This document shows, in pieces, positions 53,061 through 61,947 of a stretch of 64,000 nt of DNA. This DNA is from Sphingomonas sp. Y57 (GTDB lineage: Bacteria > Pseudomonadota > Alphaproteobacteria > Sphingomonadales > Sphingomonadaceae): the NCBI RefSeq assembly GCF_001015195.1, contig NZ_LDES01000038.1:62001-126000 (forward strand), written 5' to 3'. The position numbers and the translations under genes were made by a program. Below the pieces are notes generated by a model, which was given only the letters and a program-made list of their open reading frames with translations, was not told the DNA's origin and ran no database searches. Each line of letters starts with the position of its first letter. Within the stretch, counting starts at the first letter, position 1.

Positions 53061-53759
53061 TCAGGCCAGGTGCTGGGCGAAGAAGGCCTCGGTCCGCTCG
53101 TCGGCGAGCTGCGCGGCGGCTTCGACACGGCGCTTGCCCATCGTCGTCGCGAAGCCGTGATCGACGCCGGGATAGTCGAACAGCGTCACCTTGGCATGAC
53201 TGTCGAGCCCTTCGTGCATCTTGCGCTGGACCTCGGCCGGCACGAAGCCGTCGTCGCCCGCGATGTGGAGCGCCAGTGGATGCGCGATCGCATGCGCCTC
53301 GCCCAGCAGACCGTCCAGGCCGACCGCATAATAGCCGACGCTCGCGTTGATGTCGGTGCGTGCCGCCGTCATATAAGCGAGCCTCCCGCCAAGGCAGTAG
53401 CCGACCGCGCCGACCTTCCCGCCATGGATCATCGCGCGGGTGTCGCGGATCGTCGCCTCGATGTCGCGGATGCCCTGGTCCTGGTCGAACTGGCCGAACA
53501 GGTTGAGACCCTCCTGCATCTCCTCGGGTACATCGGGATCGAGCTCGATGCCGGGGCGGATCCGCCAGAACAGATCGGGCGCCACCGCCAGATAGCCCTT
53601 CGCCGCCCATTGGTCGCACTTGATGCGGATGCCGTCGTTCACCCCGAAAATCTCCTGGATGACGATGATCGCCGCCTTGGGCTCGGAGACGGGCTGCGAG
53701 GTGTAGGCGAGGAACTCGTCATCACCGTGCAAGGTCTTGATTTCGGTATAGCTTTTCAC
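53061..53759 (-). CDS. Dienelactone hydrolase family protein
   Basis: 232 residues, alpha/beta-hydrolase fold. The nucleophile C122 in AVGYCLGGRLAY replaces the usual serine, as in dienelactone hydrolases; QEIFGV gives the glutamate, AGDDGFVP the aspartate and DHGFAT the histidine. Relatives open dienelactones in chlorocatechol degradation, but no such pathway is present, so the physiological substrate is uncertain. It overlaps the ogt stop by 4 bp. Confidence 0.92.
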   Translation of the reverse strand: MKSYTEIKTLHGDDEFLAYTSQPVSEPKAAIIVIQEIFGVNDGIRIKCDQWAAKGYLAVAPDLFWRIRPGIELDPDVPEEMQEGLNLFGQFDQDQGIRDIEATIRDTRAMIHGGKVGAVGYCLGGRLAYMTAARTDINASVGYYAVGLDGLLGEAHAIAHPLALHIAGDDGFVPAEVQRKMHEGLDSHAKVTLFDYPGVDHGFATTMGKRRVEAAAQLADERTEAFFAQHLA

Positions 53760-54244
53760 AGAAGGCCTCCTCGTCTCTCTGGGCGTCTCTCATGGTCGAG
53801 CAACCATGTCTTCGTGATGATCCCGCGTCCGCCGGAATAATGACCGATCGTCCCGCCGCTGCCTACCACCCGGTGACAGGGGACGACGATCGGGAAGGGG
53901 TTGCGCGCACAGGCCTGGCCGATCGCGCGCGGCGCCGAGCCGGCGATCCGCGCGAGCGCGCCGTAGCTCAGTGTGTCGCCGGACGGAATGGCGACGATCG
54001 CCTCGCGTAGCGCCGCCCCACGCGGCGTCGCGGCGGGGAGTAGCGGCAGGTCGAACGTCGTCGCTCCATCGTCGAAATAGGCGCGGAGCTGGCGGATAGC
54101 CGCGGCTGCGGGCCCCTGTGCCGGTACCACATCCATATCCCCGGATACGATGCGATCGTCCAGGATATGGATTGCCCGTACCCACCGCGAGTCGGTTTCT
54201 ATGAGAATCCGGCCCACCGGAGAGGGAAGCAGGGTCTTCGTCAT
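53756..54244 (-). CDS. ogt: Methylated-DNA--protein-cysteine methyltransferase
   Basis: 162 residues. It repairs O6-alkylguanine by moving the alkyl group to C123 in VVPCHRVVGSGGTIGHYSGG. PSGDTLSYGALARIAGSAPRAIGQACARNPFP is the helix-turn-helix and Asn hinge region. No N-terminal Ada AraC domain. The ATG at 54244 is chosen from family length. It is the first of three leftward genes (ogt, DLH, QOR). Confidence 0.94.
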   Translation of the reverse strand: MTKTLLPSPVGRILIETDSRWVRAIHILDDRIVSGDMDVVPAQGPAAAAIRQLRAYFDDGATTFDLPLLPAATPRGAALREAIVAIPSGDTLSYGALARIAGSAPRAIGQACARNPFPIVVPCHRVVGSGGTIGHYSGGRGIITKTWLLDHERRPERRGGLL

Positions 54245-54345
54245 CAAGATATCTTCGCGGAGATCATCGGAGCCGGCAATATGGACAGAGGCTCCGCGAA
54301 ACTCTAGCCATGGAGCGGCATGTTTCAACGACCCGGAGGGCGCGC

Positions 54346-54591
54346 ATGAAGATCACCGTCGATGTCGACTGCACGCCCGAGGAGGCGCGCCGCTTCATGG
54401 GGTTGCCCGACATGTCGAGCGTTCATGACGCCTATGTCGAGAAGATGAAGAAGACGATCGAGGAGGGGGTGACCCCGGACATGCTCGACACGATGATGCG
54501 CAACTGGATGCCGATGGGTGAGGCCGGCATGAATATGTGGCGCACGATGTTCGATCAGATTGGCCGTGCCGCCGGCACCTCTGGAAAATAA
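54346..54591 (+). CDS. DUF6489 family small protein
   Basis: 81 residues. MKITVDVDCTPEEARRFMGLPDMSSVHDAYVEKMKKTIEEGVTPDMLDTMMRNWMPMGEAGMNMW is a sphingomonad-type small protein of the DUF6489 group: methionine-rich, amphipathic, possibly phasin-like. Function unknown. CGGAGGG precedes the ATG. Its 3' end overlaps the mnmE start region by 26 bp, so the two may be coupled. Confidence 0.85.
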   Translation: MKITVDVDCTPEEARRFMGLPDMSSVHDAYVEKMKKTIEEGVTPDMLDTMMRNWMPMGEAGMNMWRTMFDQIGRAAGTSGK

Positions 54592-55885
54592 CCCCGGCGT
54601 TTCGCCCGACACCATCTTCGCGCTGTCGAGCGGGGCGCCGCCGGCCGGCGTCGCTGTGGTGCGGATCAGCGGGCCGCTGGCGGGTATGGCGATCGACCGG
54701 CTGACGGGCGGCCGCCCGCGCCCTGCCGCGCGCCGCGCGAGCCTGCGCACCCTGATCGACCCCGACGGCGGGGCAATGCTCGACCGGGCGCTATTGCTCT
54801 GGTTGCCGGGACCCGGAACGGTAACCGGGGACGACATGGCGGAGTTCCATCTTCACGGCGGCCGCGCCGTGACGGCGGCGGTTCTCTCCGTGCTCGGCCG
54901 GGTAGCCGGCCTTCGTCCTGCGGCAGCCGGAGAATTCACTCGGCGCGCGTTCGAGACCGGACGAATTGACCTCAACGAGGCGGAAGCGCTCGCCGACCTG
55001 CTCGCCGCCGAAACCGAGGCGCAGCGCCGCAACGCGATGCTGCTCGCCGGTGGGGCGCTCAGCCGCGCTCTGGAAGGCTGGCAACACCAGCTGCTGTCGC
55101 TCGCCGCACGGCTCGAAGCGCAGCTCGACTTTTCCGATGAGGACGATGTTTCGGCACTAGACGCCGGGTTCGCCGCCGAGCTTGCCGAACTTGATGCCGA
55201 TGTCGCCCGCTGGCGAGATCGACTTCCCGTGGAACGTCTGCGCGATGGAATCCGAGTGGTGCTAGCGGGCCCGCCCAATGCGGGCAAATCGACCTTGCTC
55301 AACGCCTTGGTCGGGCGCGAGGCCGCGATCGTCACTCCGATCGCCGGGACGACGCGTGACCTCATCGAGGCGCCGGTGGCCTTGGGCGGCGTGCCCTTCC
55401 TGTTCACCGACACGGCCGGGCTCCATGCCGGGACCGGCGACGCGGTCGAGGCGATCGGCATCGACCGCGCAACCCAGGCGATCGCCGCTGCCGACATCAT
55501 CCTCTGGCTTGGCGAGCCGGGTGAGGCGCCGGCGGAGGCGCTTCGAGTCGGCGCGCAGGCGGACCGGCGCGCGCTCGACCGCGCCGCTTATGACCTGCTC
55601 GTTTCGGCGCGAAGCGGCGCGGGGATGGATGATCTGATCGGGCTGTTGCTCGATCGTGCGGCGGCGCTGCTGCCGGGCGAGGGCGAGGCCGCACTGTCGG
55701 CGCGACAACGCGCGGCGCTCGACCGCCTTGGCGAGGCACTATCATTGGCGCGAGGGGAGGGCGACCCGATTCTCGTCGCCGAAGGACTCCGCCTCGCCCG
55801 TGCCGCCATCGACATGTTGACCGGCCGAGCCGGTACCGAGGACATGCTCGACAGTCTCTTCGGCCGCTTCTGCATCGGCAAGTGA
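54566..55885 (+). CDS. mnmE: tRNA modification GTPase MnmE
   Basis: About 439 residues. With MnmG it installs the 5-carboxymethylaminomethyl group on wobble uridine of several tRNAs. DTIFALSSGAPPAGVAVVRISGP is the N-terminal formyl-THF-binding domain; LAGPPNAGKSTLLNALV, IAGTTRD and DTAGLH are G1, G2 and G3 motifs; the end FGRFCIGK carries the essential cysteine. No ATG fits; GTG at 54566 or TTG at 54560 are the candidate starts, both within DUF6489. Confidence 0.94.
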   Translation: MPPAPLENNPGVSPDTIFALSSGAPPAGVAVVRISGPLAGMAIDRLTGGRPRPAARRASLRTLIDPDGGAMLDRALLLWLPGPGTVTGDDMAEFHLHGGRAVTAAVLSVLGRVAGLRPAAAGEFTRRAFETGRIDLNEAEALADLLAAETEAQRRNAMLLAGGALSRALEGWQHQLLSLAARLEAQLDFSDEDDVSALDAGFAAELAELDADVARWRDRLPVERLRDGIRVVLAGPPNAGKSTLLNALVGREAAIVTPIAGTTRDLIEAPVALGGVPFLFTDTAGLHAGTGDAVEAIGIDRATQAIAAADIILWLGEPGEAPAEALRVGAQADRRALDRAAYDLLVSARSGAGMDDLIGLLLDRAAALLPGEGEAALSARQRAALDRLGEALSLARGEGDPILVAEGLRLARAAIDMLTGRAGTEDMLDSLFGRFCIGK

Positions 55886-55888
55886 GTG

Positions 55889-55904
55889 TGTTCCACGTGG
55901 AACA
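55889..55904. other. parS centromere site 1 (perfect)
   Basis: TGTTCCACGTGGAACA, a perfect 16-bp palindrome and the alphaproteobacterial parS, between mnmE and mnmG. ParB binds here and spreads. It is the only one of the four sites outside a coding sequence. Confidence 0.93.
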
Positions 55905-55944
55905 TTTTTGACTCGGCGCGCGGGGTCGGATAGCGCGCTCCCCT

Positions 55945-57807
55945 ATGGCAGACAGCTTCGATGTGATTGTGGTCGGCGGCGGCCATGCCGGCTGCGAGGC
56001 GGCGGCAGCGGCGGCGCGAATGGGCGCGCGGACCGCGCTCGTCAGCATGCGTCGCGACATGATCGGGGCGATGTCGTGCAACCCCGCGATCGGCGGACTC
56101 GGCAAGGGCCATCTCGTCCGCGAGGTCGATGCCTGCGACGGGCTCATCGCCCGCGCCGCCGATCGCGCCGGAATCCACTATCGCATGCTCAACAGCAGCA
56201 AGGGCGCGGCGGTGCAGGGCCCGCGCATCCAGGCCGATCGCAGGCTCTACAAGGCGGCGATCCACGAGCTGCTCGCTGAGCTGGCTATGCTGGAGATCAT
56301 CGAGGGATCTGCCGAACGGCTGCGACTCGATAACGACGTTTCACGTGGAACGTCCGGACTGGTCCTCGCCAACGGGCGCGGGCTGAGGGCGGGGGCGGTA
56401 GTGCTGGCAACCGGCACCTTCCTCAATGCCCGACTGCATTTCGGGATGGATTGTCGCGCCGGCGGCAGGGTAGGGGAAGCGGCTGCCGTGGGGCTCGCCG
56501 AGCAACTCCGCGCGCTCGATCTTCCGATCGCTCGCCTCAAGACCGGGACGCCGCCGCGCCTCGACGGGCGCACGATCGACTGGGCCCAGCTCGACCGCCA
56601 GCCTTCGGATGAGGAGAGGTGGACCTTCTCGGCACTCACGCCGTGCCGTCTCGTCCCGCAGCTCTCCTGCGCGATCACCCGGACCAACCAGCGCACCCAT
56701 GACGTGATCCGCGCCGGGCTTGACCGGTCGCCGCTCTTCTCAGGCGCGATCACCGGAGTCGGGCCGCGCTACTGCCCCTCCATCGAGGATAAGGTCCACC
56801 GTTTCGGCGATCGCGACGGGCATCAGATATTCCTTGAACCCGAGGGCCTCGACGACCCGACCGTCTATCCCAACGGGGTGTCGACCTCGCTTCCCGAGGA
56901 TGTCCAACGCGCGATGCTCCGGACGGTGCCGGGGCTCGAGCGGGTCGAAATCCTCCAGCCCGGCTACGCCGTCGAATATGATTATATCGATCCCCGCGCG
57001 CTGACCGCCGGGCTTGCGCTGCGGGCGCTGCCGGGCCTGTTCTGCGCTGGGCAGATCAACGGCACCACCGGCTATGAGGAGGCGGCCGCGCAGGGGCTCG
57101 CCGCCGGGATGAACGCGGCCGCGTTTGCGGCCGGTCGGACCGAGATCCACTTCGACCGGGCGACGAGCTATATCGGCGTCATGATCGACGACCTCACCTT
57201 ACAGGGAGTGTCCGAACCCTATCGCATGCTCACCGCCCGCGCCGAGTATCGGTTGCGGCTGCGCGCCGACAATGCCGGCAGCCGCTTGACGGGCTGGGCT
57301 GACACGCACGGCGCGATCTCGACCGCCCGGCGGATGTTCCACGTGGAACGCGAAGCGCAGCGGACGGCGATGACCGACCGCCTCGCAACGCGCATCGCCA
57401 GGTCGGCCGAACTGGTCGCGGCCGGCGCGGCGGTCTCCGACGACCATGCCCGCCGCTCGCTCGCGGAGTGGCTGCGCTTCCCCGAGGTCGGCGATGCCGA
57501 ACTGATCGCTCTGGCGCCCGAACTCGCCGCTATTCCCAAGGATGTCCGCGCCGAGGTGATCCAGGACGGCCGCTACGCGCCCTATCTCGCGCGCCAGGAT
57601 CAGGAAATCGCCCGGCTCCGCGCGGACGAGGAGATCGGCCTCGCGGACATCGCCGATTATGGCGCGATCGCCGGGCTGTCGAACGAAATGGTCGAGCGGC
57701 TTAACGCCGCCCGCCCCGCCGACCTCGCCGCTGCGGGCCGTGTTCGCGGTGTTACGCCGGCTGCGCTCGCCGCGATCATGGTCCACGCCCGGCGCCTCGC
57801 GGCATGA
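55945..57807 (+). CDS. mnmG: tRNA uridine 5-carboxymethylaminomethyl modification enzyme MnmG
   Basis: 620 residues. FAD-dependent partner of Mnm[23 protein letters not shown] is the FAD Rossmann motif, [34 protein letters not shown] and [26 protein letters not shown] are GidA signatures, [10 protein letters not shown] the later helical domain. Length is typical. Two parS-like sites lie inside it, encoding DVSRGTS (56337) and MFHVERE (57335). The stop overlaps rsmG by 4 bp. Confidence 0.97.
   Translation: MADSFDVIVVGGGHAGCEAAAAAARMGARTALVSMRRDMIGAMSCNPAIGGLGKGHLVREVDACDGLIARAADRAGIHYRMLNSSKGAAVQGPRIQADRRLYKAAIHELLAELAMLEIIEGSAERLRLDNDVSRGTSGLVLANGRGLRAGAVVLATGTFLNARLHFGMDCRAGGRVGEAAAVGLAEQLRALDLPIARLKTGTPPRLDGRTIDWAQLDRQPSDEERWTFSALTPCRLVPQLSCAITRTNQRTHDVIRAGLDRSPLFSGAITGVGPRYCPSIEDKVHRFGDRDGHQIFLEPEGLDDPTVYPNGVSTSLPEDVQRAMLRTVPGLERVEILQPGYAVEYDYIDPRALTAGLALRALPGLFCAGQINGTTGYEEAAAQGLAAGMNAAAFAAGRTEIHFDRATSYIGVMIDDLTLQGVSEPYRMLTARAEYRLRLRADNAGSRLTGWADTHGAISTARRMFHVEREAQRTAMTDRLATRIARSAELVAAGAAVSDDHARRSLAEWLRFPEVGDAELIALAPELAAIPKDVRAEVIQDGRYAPYLARQDQEIARLRADEEIGLADIADYGAIAGLSNEMVERLNAARPADLAAAGRVRGVTPAALAAIMVHARRLAA
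56337..56352. other. parS-like site 2 (inside mnmG, degenerate)
   Basis: CGTTTCACGTGGAACG: the core GTTTCACGTGGAAC differs from perfect parS by one T/C position and the outer bases. Coded as V-S-R-G-T in mnmG. Weaker binding is expected. Confidence 0.75.
57335..57350. other. parS-like site 3 (inside mnmG)
   Basis: TGTTCCACGTGGAACG, one base from the perfect palindrome. Coded as M-F-H-V-E-R in mnmG. Confidence 0.87.
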
Positions 57808-58457
57808 GCATGACCGAGCAGGAGGCACGCGACTGGGTCGGGGAGCGTGTTCCACGTGGAACAGTGATGGGGCTGGAGATGCTCGTCGCGATGATCCGCG
57901 ACGAGATGCCGCGCCAGAATCTCATCGCCGCCTCGACCGCCGAACAGATATGGTCTCGCCATATCGTCGACTCGGCGCAACTCGTACCGATCGCCGGGAA
58001 GGGCGGTCCGCTTCGCTGGATCGATCTCGGCTCAGGCGCCGGTTTCCCCGGCATGGTCGTAGCGCTGATGCTGCCCGAGGTTCGCATGACGCTGGTTGAG
58101 TCGCGCCGCAAGCGGATCGACTTCCTGCGCTTCATGGCCGAATCGCTCGACATGGCCGATCGGGTGACCGTGGCGGGTCAACGGCTCGAGATGCTTGAAT
58201 CGAGCCCGCACGACGTGATCAGCGCGCGCGCCTTTGCTCCGCTCGACCGGCTGTTGCCGCTCGCGCACCGTTTTTCGCACGAAGCAACGCTCTGGCTGTT
58301 GCCGAAGGGACGTAGCGCCGCATCCGAACTGGAAGCCGTAACCACTTCGTGGCAGGGTGATTTCCGGGTCGTTCCGAGCATGACCGACCCGGAGGCGGCA
58401 ATCATCGTCGCGTCGCAGGTTCAGCCGCAGGGCAAAGGTCAAAAGGGACGCCGATGA
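57804..58457 (+). CDS. rsmG: 16S rRNA (guanine(527)-N7)-methyltransferase
   Basis: 217 residues. It methylates G527 of 16S rRNA using [21 protein letters not shown] is motif [22 protein letters not shown] the next conserved block, and [17 protein letters not shown] a family motif. Overlaps mnmG by ATGA and parA similarly. A perfect parS lies within its first codons (ERVPRGTV). Confidence 0.95.
   Translation: MSMTEQEARDWVGERVPRGTVMGLEMLVAMIRDEMPRQNLIAASTAEQIWSRHIVDSAQLVPIAGKGGPLRWIDLGSGAGFPGMVVALMLPEVRMTLVESRRKRIDFLRFMAESLDMADRVTVAGQRLEMLESSPHDVISARAFAPLDRLLPLAHRFSHEATLWLLPKGRSAASELEAVTTSWQGDFRVVPSMTDPEAAIIVASQVQPQGKGQKGRR
57848..57863. other. parS site 4 (perfect, inside rsmG)
   Basis: TGTTCCACGTGGAACA, perfect, coded as V-P-R-G-T in rsmG. 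With sites 1-3 it gives four sites in 1975 bp, ending 591 bp before parA. Confidence 0.93.
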
Positions 58458-59229
58458 TCCGCATCGCGATCGCCAATCAGAAGGGCGGGGTGGGCAAGAC
58501 GACCACCGCGATCAACCTCGCCACCGCGCTGGCGGCGACCGGCTGGCGGGTGCTGCTCGTCGATTTCGATCCGCAGGGCAATGCCTCGACGGGGCTGGGC
58601 GTCGAGCAGGCGTCGCGCGAGCGCTCGAGCTATGAGCTGCTCCGCCGCGACTGCACGCTCGGCGAGGCGGTGGTCGCGACCAAGATCCCGCGGCTCGACA
58701 TCGTCCCCGCGACGGTCGACCTGACCGGGGCCGAGATCGAGCTGATCGACGTCGAGAAGCGCACCCACCGGCTCCACGATGCGCTCGCCCAGGACGAGAA
58801 TCGCTGGGACGTCTGCCTGATCGACTGCCCGCCCTCGCTCGGCCTGCTCACCGTCAATGCGCTGGTCGCGGCGAACATGATGCTGGTGCCGCTGCAATGC
58901 GAGTTCTTTGCGCTCGAAGGACTGACCCAACTGCTCCAGACGATCGAGCGGGTACGGGCGCGCTTCAATCCGCAGCTCTCGATCCTGGGAGTCGCGCTGA
59001 CCATGTACGACCGTCGCAATCGGCTCTCCGAACAGGTGGCGGCCGACGTGCGCGATGTTTTGGGGAATGTGGTGTTCGAAACGGTGATCCCGCGCAATGT
59101 GCGCCTGTCCGAGGCGCCGAGCCATGGTGTGCCCGCGCTGATCTATGACCATCGCTGCCCCGGGTCCGAGGCTTATATCGCGCTCGCCCGCGAATGCATC
59201 GCGCGGCTGACCAACAAGGCGCAGGCGGC

Positions 59230-59233
<4 letters not shown>
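58454..59233 (+). CDS. parA: Chromosome-partitioning ATPase ParA
   Basis: 259 residues. IAIANQKGGVGKTTTAINLATALA is the deviant Walker A, LLVDFDPQGNASTGLG the A' motif, CLIDCPPSLGLLTVNAL Walker B. It dimerises on DNA with ATP and drives origin movement with ParB. Chromosomal type: no N-terminal HTH. The start overlaps rsmG and the stop overlaps parB. Confidence 0.96.
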
Positions 59234-60126
<893 letters not shown>

Positions 60127-60198
60127 GACGGCGTACGAAGCGTCTCGGACGGGGTGACGGTTTCAGCGGTTAAGGTGTTGATATTCCAGTAGCGAACC

Positions 60199-60264
60199 GT
60201 TCGTCCCGAGCGAAGTCGAGGGACGCTGGCTCTCGAACATGTCTCGACTTCGCTCGACACGAAC
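60199..60264. repeat. Intergenic palindromic repeat, family B
   Basis: GTTCGTCCCGAGCGAAGTCG plus AGGGAC at 60199, then an inverted GTCTCGACTTCGCTCGACAC plus GAAC at 60241-60264. It is unrelated to family A and lies between convergent parB and holA. The rest of 60127-60380 shows no gene. Confidence 0.85.
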
Positions 60265-60380
60265 GGACCATTTCACTTTGCCTTCACACCGCATCTCAAC
60301 ATCGCACAGACATGCGCTCCAGCCTTCGCTGAAGCGACGAGATCAGTTGAGACTCGAACTGAACAGCTTCACACCCGGTC

Positions 60381-61403
60381 TCAACGTCGCGCCGATGCCG
60401 CCACCCGGGCGATGGTGAGAAGTTCCTCGCCGATCAATATCATGCCCGGCGCTCCTGAGCGCTTATAAGCACGTTCAAGCGCAGCGAGGCGGGTCATGGC
60501 CGTGGCGATGCGATCCGGCGACCAGCGCTGAAGAAGCCCGGCCACCACCTTCTGATCCTTCCAGAATATTGCCTTGCCGGCGCTGGCCATCACCGCGTTG
60601 ACGCTTTGGCCGGCAGCGACCTCGGCGCGGAGCGGCGCGATCTGGGCCAGGCGGCGGAGCACCGCACGGACCGCGCCGATCGCTTCGGGCGCACCGATCA
60701 GCGCCAGTTCGGCGGCCGCCTGCTCGGGCCGTCCGCCCATCACCGCGTCGACGATCGCGCTGAGGTCGCTCTCGTCGTTGACCGCGCCGATCGTCTCGAA
60801 GGCGGCCGTGTCCGCCGGTTTCGGATCGTCCGGGCTCGCATCGACGAACAGCGCCAGCTTTTCCAGCTCGCGTGCGATAAGGGCGCGGTCGGCATTGGTG
60901 GCCGCGACGACCGCCTGAGCGGCGCGCGAATCGATTCGCAGGCCCAGCTCGCGGGCTATCTCGACCGCCACCTGATCGGCGGCACGGCCTTCCGGCAGGT
61001 AGGAAGCGAAGGCGAGCGCTGTCGGCGAGGCGAGGGCGAGCTTAACCAGCTTCGCGTCCTTGCGCAGGTTGCCGGCGATGACGACCACCGGATTGCCCGC
61101 GGAAGGAGCCTCCAGAAGCGCCTGGGCCGCATCGATGATCTCGTCGCCGGCCGGATCGACGCGGATGTGTCGCGCACCGCCGAACAGCGAGATCGAAGCG
61201 GCCTCGTCGGCCAGCCGGGCGGGATCCTCCTTGAGCTGGGCGCCGCTGATGTCTATCCGCTCGGCCTCGGCTCCCATCGCCTTGTCGAGCCGCGTCGCCA
61301 GCGCGCGCGACCCTGATTCGTCGGGACCGTACAGCAGGATGAGCCGGATGCCCGGATCGGGCCGGTCGAGCGCCCGCTGGATCTGGCCGGCATCGGCTTT
61401 CAT
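60381..61403 (-). CDS. holA: DNA polymerase III subunit delta
   Basis: 340 residues. It is the clamp-opening subunit of the clamp loader. LILLYGPDESGSRALATRLDKAM is the AAA+-like P-loop region (degenerate), ISLFGGARHIRVDP, VVVIAGNLRKDAKLVKLA and the C-terminal helical collar are typical. It lies downstream of lptE and leuS in the usual alphaproteobacterial order. Confidence 0.93.
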   Translation of the reverse strand: MKADAGQIQRALDRPDPGIRLILLYGPDESGSRALATRLDKAMGAEAERIDISGAQLKEDPARLADEAASISLFGGARHIRVDPAGDEIIDAAQALLEAPSAGNPVVVIAGNLRKDAKLVKLALASPTALAFASYLPEGRAADQVAVEIARELGLRIDSRAAQAVVAATNADRALIARELEKLALFVDASPDDPKPADTAAFETIGAVNDESDLSAIVDAVMGGRPEQAAAELALIGAPEAIGAVRAVLRRLAQIAPLRAEVAAGQSVNAVMASAGKAIFWKDQKVVAGLLQRWSPDRIATAMTRLAALERAYKRSGAPGMILIGEELLTIARVAASARR

Positions 61404-61440
61404 AGGGTGCTCATCGGCATCGCACGCTCACTGGGCGCGC

Positions 61441-61947
61441 TCACTGGCCCGCGCTGCGCCCCGCATAGGTGGCAAGACGCGCGACGATCTGGTCGGCGAG
61501 ATTCTCGGTCAGGCGTTCGAGCGCGGTCTGCTCGGCGGCGACGGTGGCATATTCCGAGCCGGTGACGTCGATGCCGGCATCGGCCGCGGCGGTCTGGTCG
61601 AGCAGCACGCCGCCGGTTGCAGCGTCGAGCAGGCGATAGCGCGCGCGCAGCGTCCGCCGCTCGCGGCTCACCGCATTGTCCTGGCGGATGCCGAAGCCGG
61701 TGATCTGGTCGTCGAGCTCGACCTCGAGCCGGAAGCGGGGGGCCGTCTCGCCCTGGCGGTGGAGCCGGTCATTGAGCGCGTTGCGGATCAGCCAGCCGCT
61801 CTGCCCGCCGACCGGCGCGACCTCGACCGCGCGCAGCGACGATGCCACCGATCCGGCGCCGCCGTCGGCGTAGAGCGGCCTGAGCGCGCAGCCGGGCAGC
61901 GCCGCGACCGCGCCAGCCAGGACGATCAGGGCCGCCAGCCGCTTCAT
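61441..61947 (-). CDS. lptE: LPS-assembly lipoprotein LptE
   Basis: 168 residues. A lipobox (VAALPGC) anchors it to the outer membrane. [41 protein letters not shown] is characteristic. LptE plugs the LptD barrel for LPS transport to the surface. The ATG overlaps the leuS stop by 4 bp. Confidence 0.92.
   Translation of the reverse strand: MKRLAALIVLAGAVAALPGCALRPLYADGGAGSVASSLRAVEVAPVGGQSGWLIRNALNDRLHRQGETAPRFRLEVELDDQITGFGIRQDNAVSRERRTLRARYRLLDAATGGVLLDQTAAADAGIDVTGSEYATVAAEQTALERLTENLADQIVARLATYAGRSAGQ

Noticed and set aside
55222-55236. Fifth parS inside mnmE (CTTCCCGTGGAACG)
   Set aside because: One base is missing from the palindrome centre, so only a half-site remains.
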